The position numbers were made by a program, and so were the translations under genes. Under the pieces are notes generated by a model. That model saw nothing but the letters and a program-made list of their open reading frames with translations. It searched no databases and was not told where the DNA came from. This document shows positions 54,646-64,000 of a stretch of DNA of 64,000 nucleotides, in pieces. Numbering within the stretch: position 1 is the first letter of the stretch; every line of letters begins with the position of its first letter. The stretch is from Amphibalanus amphitrite (taxonomy: Eukaryota; Arthropoda; Thecostraca; Balanomorpha; Balanidae), in the NCBI RefSeq assembly GCF_019059575.1, contig NW_024881996.1:1-64000 (forward strand), given 5' to 3'.

Positions 54646-54709
54646 GCGGTGGCTCGCAGCACAGAGCTGGAGGCGAAGATAAACCCGGGTGTTGACGGCC
54701 TTTCACAGC
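54646..54709 (+). repeat. Split direct repeat B2
   Basis: Second copy of B1. It marks the likely 3' end of the element. Confidence 0.9.
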
Positions 54710-55953
54710 ATATGTAAACGCAGTCGCACCTCCTGCGGGGAGCCGCAGCGCGTCCGCTCATCTGTTTAACGCTGCTCGACTGCGGAGGCCGCCGGTCCCG
54801 GTGGTCGCAGCGGGTGGCGGAGGAGGTGGTAATAAAAGGTGATCTTGAGAACGGCCAGGAACGGGGATGGTAGAGATGAATGATGCGGGCCTATGTGTAT
54901 GCAGGATTGGAAATCAGTGAATCGATGAGCCAGAAAACTAAATTAAAAGGGATTTATGATAATAAGTAAATAGAATTGATGTTTCTGATTGTGGTTTCAT
55001 AGACAACAATCAGTAACTAAATCCTTGCCAATATGATACAGATGTCCAATGTTCATGCTTACTTCATATATTTAAATTAGCGCGAGCGAGCATAGAATAT
55101 ATTAAATAGAAAAGAAGTATAGAAACTAATGCTCGACAAAGCATCTAAAGATTTTGAACGACAAAGAAAACGTTGAGGAGCATTTTAAAATCACAACTTC
55201 GATCTGCAGCAACCGCACAACTAGGAAGAAAACAAAAACACATCAAAAACTGGAATTTGGCAGCAGCCAACACCAACAGGTTTCTGGAAACAATCGTAGT
55301 CGGATCGCCGAAGGTGGACCTTCGGGGACCGGACGGACCCGAATCAGTTCAGCAACACCTGCGCCCCCGCTCGCAACGCGCCCTCCATCGCCGCCGACAT
55401 CGACGGAGCGTCGGTGTGCGGCGCGTGCGGCCAGTGCTCGTCGACTGACGACGGCCTTTCACCCGCGACCTTCCGACGTTTTCACTTTCATCCAGCTGGG
55501 CAGCGCTGTGGCTGAGGCGGCCGGCGCGCCGCGCTGCAGAGGAGTTAATCCAGTCGGTGCTTCGACTCCCTCCCGTCAGCCACGTGCAGTGTCGCCCCGG
55601 CCGCCGCGTGTCGCGAACGTGCGCTGCTCCGCGCTCCCCGCCGCCTCTCCCAGCTCTGTGCGGCCCGGGTCGGAGCCGCCGCTGTCGCCGCTGCTGTTCT
55701 GTGTGGCCGGCGGGTTCGGCGGCCGAGCCGGGGCCAGCGGCCGCGCCGCCCCAGGTGCTGCCCTTGAGTGCGCGCGCGGGCTGCCGCGGAGGATGTGAGC
55801 GCTGCCCTCACACGCTGTTCGAGCCTCGAGACGGCGAGTCCCCGGCCGCGGCGCGCGCGCCCCGACACCTTGTGACGCGCCGCCGCCGCTGCCGCGAGCA
55901 GGCGGTCCGTGACACTCTGTGCGACGTCTCCGTGACACCCGTGACGTTTCGTG
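54710..55953 (+). other. AT-rich spacer then CpG-rich leader of the next gene
   Basis: It is AT-rich to about 55290. From 55300 to 55950 it is strongly GC- and CpG-rich, and long open frames on both strands there reflect the absence of stops, not coding. It probably contains the promoter and 5' UTR of the gene starting at 55954. Confidence 0.5.
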
Positions 55954-56095
55954 ATGCGGCTGCTGGCCGTGCTGGCGGCCGTGACCGTGTCGTGGCTCTC
56001 CACGAACGGATATGTGGCCGGTGACCGCGCGGCGCACGGTGATGGCGACGATCGGACTAACAGGAGGCATAAGCGACAGGCTGTGCTTGGCTCAG
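55954..56095 (+). CDS. First coding exon of a secreted precursor, 5' fragment
   Basis: The ATG at 55954 opens MRLLAVLAAVTVSWLSTNGY, a clear signal peptide with likely cleavage after VA. It continues GDRAAHGDGDDRTNRRHKRQ; RRHKR is a furin-type processing site. The exon ends GGCTCAG|GTGGGT, phase 1. The layout (signal peptide, short acidic pro-region, dibasic cleavage) suggests a secreted hormone, growth factor or protease precursor, but the mature part is not on this exon and the family is unknown. Confidence 0.6.
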
Positions 56096-57908
56096 GTGGG
56101 TCTCCAGCTTCAACTTCTCCCAAGTTACTCCAGTCTCCAAGTCACTATCCTGAAATATTGGAGACTGCAGAAGTGTATAACCCAATTGTCCACTTTAACA
56201 TCCTTCTCACAGCTATGATCCTATTTACAATGAAAGCAGTTGTTCATTAACAATCGGACAGCAATTCAAAAAGATTCCATTCAATAAGTTCAGTTTTTTT
56301 TTTGCATCTGTCGTCTCACGATGAGCTTTGACTTCAGGTTTCGTTGCGTCACTCAATGAGGCCAAATTTAGCCAAATGACTGCAGCAGCGCAAGCACGCA
56401 GCTATGTCCTTCCCATGATAATAATCCTTGTAAATGCACATTGCGCAAGCGATGTGACGCAAACAACCATAAAGAACGTAATCACGCGCGCAAGTCAATC
56501 AAAGCTTAAATGAAACGCACCCATCTCCAGAGAATAAAAACATAAACAGAGATTATTGATTAATTATAATTGCCAATTAGTATGCAGGGCGGCAGTTTCC
56601 TTTGGATACCCAGGAGATAAATCAGACGACCTATGATGCTTTGAAAAGAACTCTACACACTAACAAATTCCGCAATAATCTCCCTAGTCGGCAACCGACG
56701 CAAGCGTTGTACGAATTTCAGCCATCGCATGCACCATAATCACGCTGCCTTGGGATCTAGTGTCTCAGCGTCTTGCGACACGTTGCAAACTTGATAGTAC
56801 CCTAATACCAAGCTCCTTAACTCCAATGCCACGGACGGCGCTGGCCGACCGACCGACCCGTATCAGGTCAGTTGGCGGCTGGAGGGCGGCGGCCGGGCCA
56901 AAGCGACCCGTGCCTGTGTGGTAACGTGTCCAGATGAAGTAATACCAGCGGACGCCTAATGGGCCGTAAACCGACGACTCCTTTACGGACCCCGATTGAC
57001 CAACGAATGTATCACTCGAGCAGCGAGCCGGTAAAAAGCTGAACGGCGCAGCCAGACCGGCGGGCGAGACAGAGAGCAAACAATGCGGCTCAGAGCCACT
57101 GCCAGTGTCATACCGAGTAACACGGGTCACCGACTGTCGGCTGGATTACAGGAAGGATGACAGTGGTTTTAATATCGGCGACTATATCCAGCCTAATGTC
57201 TGCCCTCGGACTCACCTAAGACGACACTTGTGGAATGTATTACCCAGGGGAAATGAACATTGAACAAGTTATATTTGCAATGGTCAAAAGCGTTCCTACT
57301 TTCCTATCCATGTTAGCAAATGAATTTTGTACTGCCTAAATGAGATCAGAATGGGATAAGCTGACCCATCAGATTCCAATGGTCATGAAACTTGCATGCA
57401 TTCGCTACTGAGTGCCACCTTTGTTGGGTAACCAATTCCATTCATCGATTCCATACCACTGTTTCTACGGATGGTTGGTTGTCCGGCACGAGTCACGTGT
57501 CCGTTCATGGGTGACGAAATAACCTCTAACGACTGTTTACCATGGGTGGGCCACCGTAGTTATAACCTGATTTGTGCATGAATGCACTTCACATAGATGA
57601 ATTCACATGTGTTCGTCATGTTGCGCATGACTATAATGACACAGGTAAGGAACGATTCCATAAGGCAACGATCGAGCTCGGAATAGACAGCATTATGGCA
57701 GAATAAGACGCCCACGTAATTGCATACAAAATTATGATAAACCGAGAGAACATTGTAAATACTCGAAACCGGATTAATTGAAAAAAGAAACAAGCTTCTT
57801 TTTAATTCAAGTATTTTTGCCAGCACCAATACGACTGTGACATTCCATCTGTTCTGTCTGCATATGTCTATCATCACCAGCCTCAGCTCCAGCTTTCCGT
57901 TCGTCCAG
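56096..57908 (+). other. Intron of the secreted-precursor gene, nothing recognised
   Basis: Mostly AT-rich with no supported exon or bounded repeat. Confidence 0.45.
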
Positions 57909-58107
57909 ATTGTTCGTCTCAGCTGGTGGTTTACCCCGACTTTAATCTGGGCCGCGGCTGAGCCCGTTCTTACGTGCCAGGGTCAGCCGTCATCCGGCAG
58001 CAGTCAGTACGGGTGTCAGACTACCCACGTCATGGAAAAGTGCGCCCACGCATCGCACAGCCACTCTGTTCAGCACTCGTATATTCGTGCACGGAGCATT
58101 GCTGCAG
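57909..58107 (+). pseudogene. Exon-like segment with one in-frame TGA
   Basis: A good acceptor (CTTTCCGTTCGTCCAG) and donor (CTGCAG|GTAAAT) bound 199 bp. Joined to the exon at 55954-56095 it is in phase and reads DCSSQLVVYPDFNLGRG, then TGA at 57959-57961. The same frame continues ARSYVPGSAVIRQQSVRVSD, YPRHGKVRPRIAQPL and CSALVYSCTEHCC to the donor. It could be a decayed exon, a real exon ending at TGA, or chance. I cannot assign a family. Confidence 0.25.
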
Positions 58108-59423
58108 GTAAATTTTAAGGGATCTCTATCCAAGAAGGCCACAATAAAATATTTTCATGTTGATTCGGAACAAAAGGGCTAAGGATTACAAGGACACTAG
58201 TCATTTTTAATGCGTAGCTAATGGATAAGATTAAAACTATGAGACGGACACGCCTTGAATTGATTTCATAAATTGCGTTAAAAAAAAGTTTCCAAGACAC
58301 GACGGCCTAGGTCGCGTGCAGTCAGCGTTGTTCGTCGGCGCAACCATACAACACACGCACAGTAGCACGGCCGCTGCACCGACTGACTGACCCTGGCCCG
58401 GGGTCAGAGCAGCACCTTGGTCGGGTCAGCCCCACCAGCTCAGTCACACATGACCCCACGTGGGGGCCGACTGACACCGGCAGGTCGGTAGCGTGCGCTG
58501 CGGTCAGGTCGGGCCGCCCCAGATATCTCAGTTCGGGGAGATCCGCTCAGCTCGGTAAAGATCAGCAGAAGCGCGTCATTCTGAGGGCACGCTAATCACA
58601 AAGCGTCGGGAGAGGTTCGGTGGTTCAACTGCCGACTAAAATAACCTCACACCTGCCGAACTTTGCCGCGAGTTCACAGCCAGTGCCATGCTAACGGGTC
58701 TGCGGTGGAAACGTTACACGGTTCACGCAGCTGCGGCTGTATCCAACAGTCCGTGAGAGATCGGCCGGGACAGCCTCCCATGGTCCCGCTGTTGTTATTG
58801 ATATTTTACGAGAGTACGACCGCCAAGGCCAGCCTCTAGCGAACCCACCCTCTGGCGTCTGGCGCGAGGACCACGCCTGGACCACACCCTCTGCCTCCCA
58901 GCAGTACCAGCCAACACCCATGGGACCGGAATCCAACCAACGGGACCAGGGCCCAGTTCGTATAGAGCCCCATTTACTGCTAAGGGACACTTATCGGAAA
59001 GGGGAACTCGACAGACGGGTTCATATAGCCACCCTTACACACCGGCACCAATGTTACCAAAAGTGTCCTTTTGAAAAGTGGCACTTAAGAAAAGTGATAC
59101 TTGCTTGCCGACTGGCTTTTCTATATGAACTGAACCCAGGCACACGACACACCATCTCGACGCCACGCCACTCAAGTTACAGACCCTGGCCAATATCATC
59201 AACCTGGCGTGTTGCTCTGTGCGCGCACGTGCATTCCCAGACGACCCTGGGCGCCGTGGTGGGCGTGCAGGCACGTCACCAGCCGCGTGCCATGAATCTC
59301 TCGGCGGGCGCGCGTATGCGGAACATAGCGGGATGTGTCAAACCGGCCGGAGTCATTCACGGGGTGCGCGGAAGGTGGTGTGAACGACGGGGCGAAGAGA
59401 GGAGAGGAGAGAGCTAGAGCGAG

Positions 59424-59474
<51 letters not shown>

Positions 59475-60906
59475 AAAAGAGGGATAAACAGAGGAGAGGA
59501 CATAAGAGCATCCGAGAGAGAACGATGAGGACAACAGGTGATCCATTTACACCCCCCAGGCTAGCCAGAGACAGGGGGCAGGTCTCCAATCCCAACATAC
59601 CACTCCCAACTCCCGTTCATCTCTCCCACTGGGTCAGTGGCAGATCTACGACGCTCGGCGGGCTCCGTTTGTTGTCACAAACACCACTGCAGGGCTGCAG
59701 ACCTTGGCCACAGTCATCCCGCTTGCACCGGACACCGGACTGGACACCGAAGATGCAGCCGTCCGGTGTCGGCATGTTTTGATCGTCTCCACCCGACCGA
59801 TCGTCGTCGCTGATCTCTCTCAGTGCGTCGCATCTCCCGGCCCTGACAGACAGCTGAGCAGCTGCAGACCGGCTGTGGACCGGGCTGTGGACTGGCTGTG
59901 GATGGACTGTGGACGGATGCGAGCTGCGAGCTGCGACTGGCCCCTGGTCAGCAGCTGTAGCCGACCCTGTTTCAGGCGGGGACCAGCCGGGCGACCGGAC
60001 GGCTGCTGGGCAGTCACTGGACGTCCTCAATGGCTGGTGGCTACACACCACAGTCATTTGGCGTTGAGAAGGCCGGTATCTCAGCCGCGGAGCCGCACCT
60101 CTCAGCTAAGGTGCAGGTGGGGTAGCTCCGCGCGGCGGCGGCTGGTAGCTCCGCATCGCAGCAAAAAGCGGCTCTGTGGGCCCGAGAACAGCATCCGTCC
60201 GTCTCGCCAGTCGGGATCTCCACTAATGACAGCGACAGCCTTGGGATTAGAGCCGGCTAGCCTCGTCCCCGCACCGTAACAGGTGTGAGGCGAGCGCCTG
60301 CCTGTAATGGGCCTCATCCCTGCTGGTAAAACACATTGCACAGTCGATCCGCCCGGGATTTAAATAGCGGCTGCCGTTTAAAGCAATCCAAATACATATG
60401 GTAAGTGCTCGTATCTTGAAAGCTTGACAGAACGGAAAGCGTTGGCATTCTATTTGAAGTACCAAAATGTGCTAAAAGGAACGCAATCTACGCATGACTT
60501 GGCCAAAACTCTAGCATCAAATTCACAAAGGCCTGTGATAGAGAAACTTCCGAAAAAGATTTATAATATTTTTGGCAAGTAGGACCAGAGCAGACCATAG
60601 CTCTCAGCACACGGCATCTTCAAGTAACGTCCATTCTTGATTAGCCTACAGCCCAAACCCGTTTGTGATTAGGATGCATGAGAATGCGAAGTTGGGAAAC
60701 AGCGAGCACCCGAGCTCATTGGAATAGCTGGCGGCGATCGGAGCGATTCGACTTGCCCGCCCCGCCGAGACCAGACCTGCTGAGCAGAGCACCGGAGACT
60801 CGTCCGGAGCCCGGCACCTTGACCCTCATCCCCGAGACATCGCAGGGTTGCATCACCCGACAGCTCAGCTGACCGACCAACACAGCTGACCGGTGACTTT
60901 TATAGT
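58108..60906. other. No gene recognised
   Basis: Contains a (GA)n run at about 59428-59470 and a GGCTGTGGAC-type short repeat at 59868-59915. Open frames (58920-59417, 59704-60279) lack recognisable domains. Confidence 0.5.
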
Positions 60907-61070
60907 CCGTGAGCCGTTCGTGAGGCCCAGCCGTCTTCACGGCGGCTGGAATGGCTGGCCAATCCGTGACTCATTCGTGAGGCCCTGTTGTCTTTATGCC
61001 GGCTAGAACAGCTGGCCGACCCGTGAGTCATTCGTGAAGTCCTGTCGCTTTGTGACTGCGGCAGGACAGC
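60907..61070 (+). repeat. 57-bp minisatellite, three units
   Basis: CCGTGA(G/C)(C/T)C(G/A)TTCGTGA unit starts fall at 60907, 60964 and 61021, an exact 57-bp period. Each unit continues into a GGCTGGAA(C/T)(A/G)GCTGGCC-like end; the third is the most diverged. Confidence 0.85.
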
Positions 61071-64000
61071 ATCTGGTCCATTGGACTCCGCATCAGGCTC
61101 CGCATCACCATGACGGCAAGCACTCCTCAAGGCTGCCCGACTGACTGAATTGTGTGGCAAGCACTGGCGAGCCGTTGCCTGTCTGAACAGCATTGGTCTT
61201 ACTACAGCTGGTGCTTGTCGGCTTGCCGAGCCGTTCTCAAGGGACACCGGCTTGGCTAGTCCGTACTTTATTGCAGTTATCACACTGCCATTTCACTGTG
61301 CTATTGGCAAGCTCAGTGTCTCAGTTCCCTTGAGGCGTCCGACTTGCTCACGGAACGTCGATCAAATCACGGGGTCAGGCCACGAGGTCAGGTCACGAGG
61401 TTAGCTCACGAGACCTGACCTCGGTCAGCTATAAACCAGAGCCGTGATGGATCACATTTCGAGGCGCTGACGTCATTACTGACGTCACAATTCCAGCATG
61501 ATAGCTTGGACGGTCCAAACGCGATCCTCACACAAGGAATTTCTGAGAACCTGGGGATACCGGGTGACCTTCCGAAAGGCAAACGGACTTGGACAGCCGA
61601 ACATCGCTTATCTGATATTTTCTTCCGTGATGAGACAGGCCTGTGGCATTTGTCAGATTTTCTCCCATTCGCGAGATCACCGATAGCCATTCAAGAGAAC
61701 ATCGACAATGCTGGTTATTAGCCAAGATAAATCGCCAAGTCTACAGACCAATAGCAAGTAGCTAAATAAAACATGAACAGACAACCGGGAATAACAAGAG
61801 AAACAAAGGAAGAAGAACAAATAAGCAAACAAACATTTCACGGTACGGCGTTATCAACTAACTCTGCCCCGTTAAACCCAATAACCAATATGCATGCCGA
61901 TAGTTGATCGAAATTGTCAGTGTTTGAACTCTTCAGCCGATCATCGTTAAACATTGGTGCATCGCATATGCAATATGTATTTAGTATTGACCCGATGATC
62001 CAATCTGACAATGACAGCAGGCCTATAATCTGTATAAATGAATACTGTGTTACGTGACAAAATCTTGCATAAAAATATTAACTTCCAAAGCCAAAATCCC
62101 TGCTCGCGTCGAAGTTTGCAGCTCAAAGTAATGGGTTAAGGCCACCATATAATCCATCGCCAGTGCCGGTTCTAGCAGATTCCCACATCCGCCCGCGGCC
62201 CGACGCTGGTCTGCGGGTAGCGAGGACTGCCCGACAGTTCAGACGGCTACCTTCCTATCTTCATTTGTCACATACTCCTTTGCTTAGCGAGGCGAAAGCA
62301 TCAAACCATCGTCTGTCGTCACATCCCCGTCCTCCGTCCTCCGTTCATCGTCGACAGGTGACCAGTTGAGTCACATCACCAACCCTAGGTCACTCGGGAG
62401 GTCAGCAGAGTCTTTGAACCGCGGGGTCACCCAGGTCGGCACCGGTCATCCCGAGCCGCTCGGATCACCGGGCTGGGCCGGGTCGGCGTTATACGACCGG
62501 CTCAGTGCGGGCGCACCTCTCTTTCAGCCCCATCAGCGGCCCGAGAGGGTCTGCAGAGGGTCGGTCTGATACCGACTGGCCAGTCAAGGCCGACGGCGGT
62601 CCGACGAGCCGTCTGGCTGTCACGGATGGTGCAGCAGTCAGCAGAGGCCTGTCAGATAGGTCCGCTCGGTGCAGACTGCAGTGCGTCTGGAGAGCTCAGT
62701 ATCTACTATCTAGTGTAAGACACTGAACGATCTCCAGTCTGAATGTAAATGTGAATGTGAATGAAGAAGTGAATGATAGGTGCCGGCTGACCGCCGGGTC
62801 TGAATCAAAGAGCTCCCATCTGTCGTACCGGCAAAGCAGATGGGACCAGCGCCTTCGGAACGGTCTGGGTTGAATGCAGAAGCAGCGGGAGCGGGATTAA
62901 TAGCTGAATATAGTGAACGCAACTTGGCTGTCTCTAAGCACAACCATAAGCAAACGATCACATTGTAACCGTTTCCGTTCACAAGACTGTCAATTTAGAG
63001 TCCTCCCAATGTCACATCAGCCGCATAATCCAAAGCGTAATGAAGGCTTTGCAGTCATCATGGGCCATCACTTGACCCAGCCCGGTTAGTGCAGCCATAG
63101 CCCACACCAGGTGACGACAGGCACCGGTGGCGTCTGAGACGGCACGGCACGAGCCACCCTGGCCCACAGCAGGCGAGCATCTGGCGACACCAACCGGCTG
63201 GGGCAGTTCATGACGTCTGCAGGGAGCTCAGCTCCCGTCCCCACCCGCGCCAGCCGCGACTGGCCGCGACAGTTAGCCGTGACCCTGGAGGCTTGGGCAA
63301 TACCCAGCAGTGTAAGAATGTGAAACGGATGTCCCGTGGCGAAACGCGCAAAAGAGATGGGCTGGGAGAACGATGGATGGGATGAAGTTCACGGTCTGCT
63401 TTTTAGGCGGTGAACGAATGCCAGTGCGAACAGTTTAAGTAGTCTTCAAAGATTATCTTGTCGTGTATCCGTTTGCAAGGGTGTGGACGTTTGAACAGTG
63501 ATATAACTGCCACATGACTAGCCTGGGATGGTGCTGATGAACTTACGCAGATAGAAGTGCAGGCTGATAGCGGTACGAGAGATCATCAAATCGGCGCCGG
63601 GACATATTTTTGATGTTTTATCCACTCCGATCGTATAAACATCTAAATGAGCATGCATATTTGCAATCAGCATTCATTCAATAGACGACCTGGGAGCATC
63701 ATCGGTGATTGCCAAACACGGTTGGTTAGATCGGACGGGATGATCAAATTCCAGTCAGCTTGCCGACTTAGACTGAGGGAATCCCCTGCTAGACGCAGAG
63801 CCACCGTCACCGCAGCGAGCGCAACCTCAATCCAGGGTTATACGCAATCGCTCCGGTTCGCCAAAGCTCTGCTTTAAATCTATCCAAACTTAAAAAGCAA
63901 CAAGCATCTGAAAAACAGCCAGTCGTGCACCACACCGTCCTTACAAGTGAAAAAGGAGCACGGAGCACAAGCAATCATCTCTGATTAACTCTTGCGTTTC
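61071..64000. other. No gene recognised
   Basis: A frame at 61413-61721 (about 100 codons, containing TWTAEHRLSDIFFRDETGLW) reads plausibly but has no recognisable domain, splice support or GC3 bias. A 12-bp inverted repeat CGAGGTCAGGTC lies at 61383-61394 and 61412-61423. The remainder to the window end holds nothing I can support. Confidence 0.45.

Larger units (their letters stand above)
53197..54709 (+). mobile_element. Short DIRS-order (PAT/Ngaro-like) retroelement with split direct repeats
   Basis: The order is A1 (53197-53410), RNase H remnant (to 54185), B1 (54257-54317), A2 (54354-54567), B2 (54646-54709). A1 and A2 are 214 bp and identical; B1 and B2 are about 61-64 bp and differ by a three-base indel. 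The arrangement A1-ORFs-B1-A2-B2 is the defining 'split direct repeat' structure of PAT- and Ngaro-type tyrosine-recombinase retroelements. The RNase H motif is of the DIRS kind. Reverse transcriptase and recombinase are missing, so this is an internally deleted copy of about 1.5 kb. Confidence 0.75.

Noticed and set aside
55154..55798. 214-codon open frame in the CpG-rich region
   Set aside because: Long frames occur on both strands because the DNA is GC-rich and stop-poor. Composition is Arg/Ala/Pro-rich without domains, and a signal-peptide exon starts just after.
63040..63310. Minus-strand open stretch resembling an exon
   Set aside because: Both strands are open through this GC-rich segment, the acceptor is weak and no domain is recognisable.
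1..64000. CRISPR arrays, bacterial operons, rRNA genes
   Set aside because: No regularly spaced identical repeats with unique spacers, no rRNA motifs, and split genes with GT-AG introns throughout.

Overview
This window is animal nuclear DNA. The genes are split by GT-AG introns of up to about 12 kb, the exons are GC-rich at third codon positions, and transposons fill the introns and flanks. There are no bacterial operons, ribosome binding sites or long uninterrupted genes. A rapsyn, an astacin metalloprotease, a PHD-finger protein, Penelope-like and DIRS-order retroelements and many terminal-inverted-repeat DNA transposons together suggest an invertebrate. A crustacean-like arthropod is my guess; the sequence does not prove it.

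Layout from left to right. (1) 1009-18277, plus strand: the last five coding exons of a rapsyn gene (TPR scaffold plus RING-H2 C-terminus). Its first exon or exons lie before the window. Its introns hold a 5'-truncated Penelope-like element with an inverted 3' copy and 12-bp target duplications (1911-3558), two long GA microsatellites, a 2.8-kb TTAA-flanked element (7270-10040), and a 5.6-kb hAT-like element with exact 8-bp target duplications (10769-16431). Inside the hAT-like element sits a near-perfect 3.7-kb palindrome (11702-15425). (2) 19.7-24.1 kb: a mobile-element cluster. It contains a foldback MITE, a 490-bp hAT-type MITE made of CCGGATA-like motifs, and a 0.7-kb repeat family copy split by an 870-bp TTAA-flanked piggyBac-like insertion. 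(3) 24604-27402, plus strand: a complete four-exon secreted astacin metalloprotease. (4) 29093-50219, minus strand: a PHD-finger gene rebuilt from four phase-compatible exons. Its introns contain a TAGGGGAGAG-ended element carrying a retrotransposed poly(A) cDNA with a 15-bp target duplication, two tRNA-Gln(CTG) genes, a 491-bp hAT-type MITE made of GGCTCC hexamers, and the intact second copy of the 0.7-kb family. That second copy shows the empty TTAA site. (5) 53197-54709: a short DIRS-order element with the A1-(RNase H)-B1-A2-B2 split direct repeats typical of PAT/Ngaro types. (6) From 55954: a first coding exon for a secreted protein with a signal peptide and a furin-like site, after a CpG-rich leader. 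The rest of that gene is unresolved. From 58 to 64 kb I recognise no gene, only tandem repeats.

The genes are unrelated neighbours, not a pathway. Rapsyn clusters nicotinic receptors at synapses, the astacin is a secreted zinc protease, and the PHD protein is probably nuclear. The most distinctive content is the nested transposon record: several insertions have clean target duplications and one has its pre-insertion site preserved elsewhere in the window. Exon boundaries were read by eye from splice consensus and reading phase, so they are proposals.
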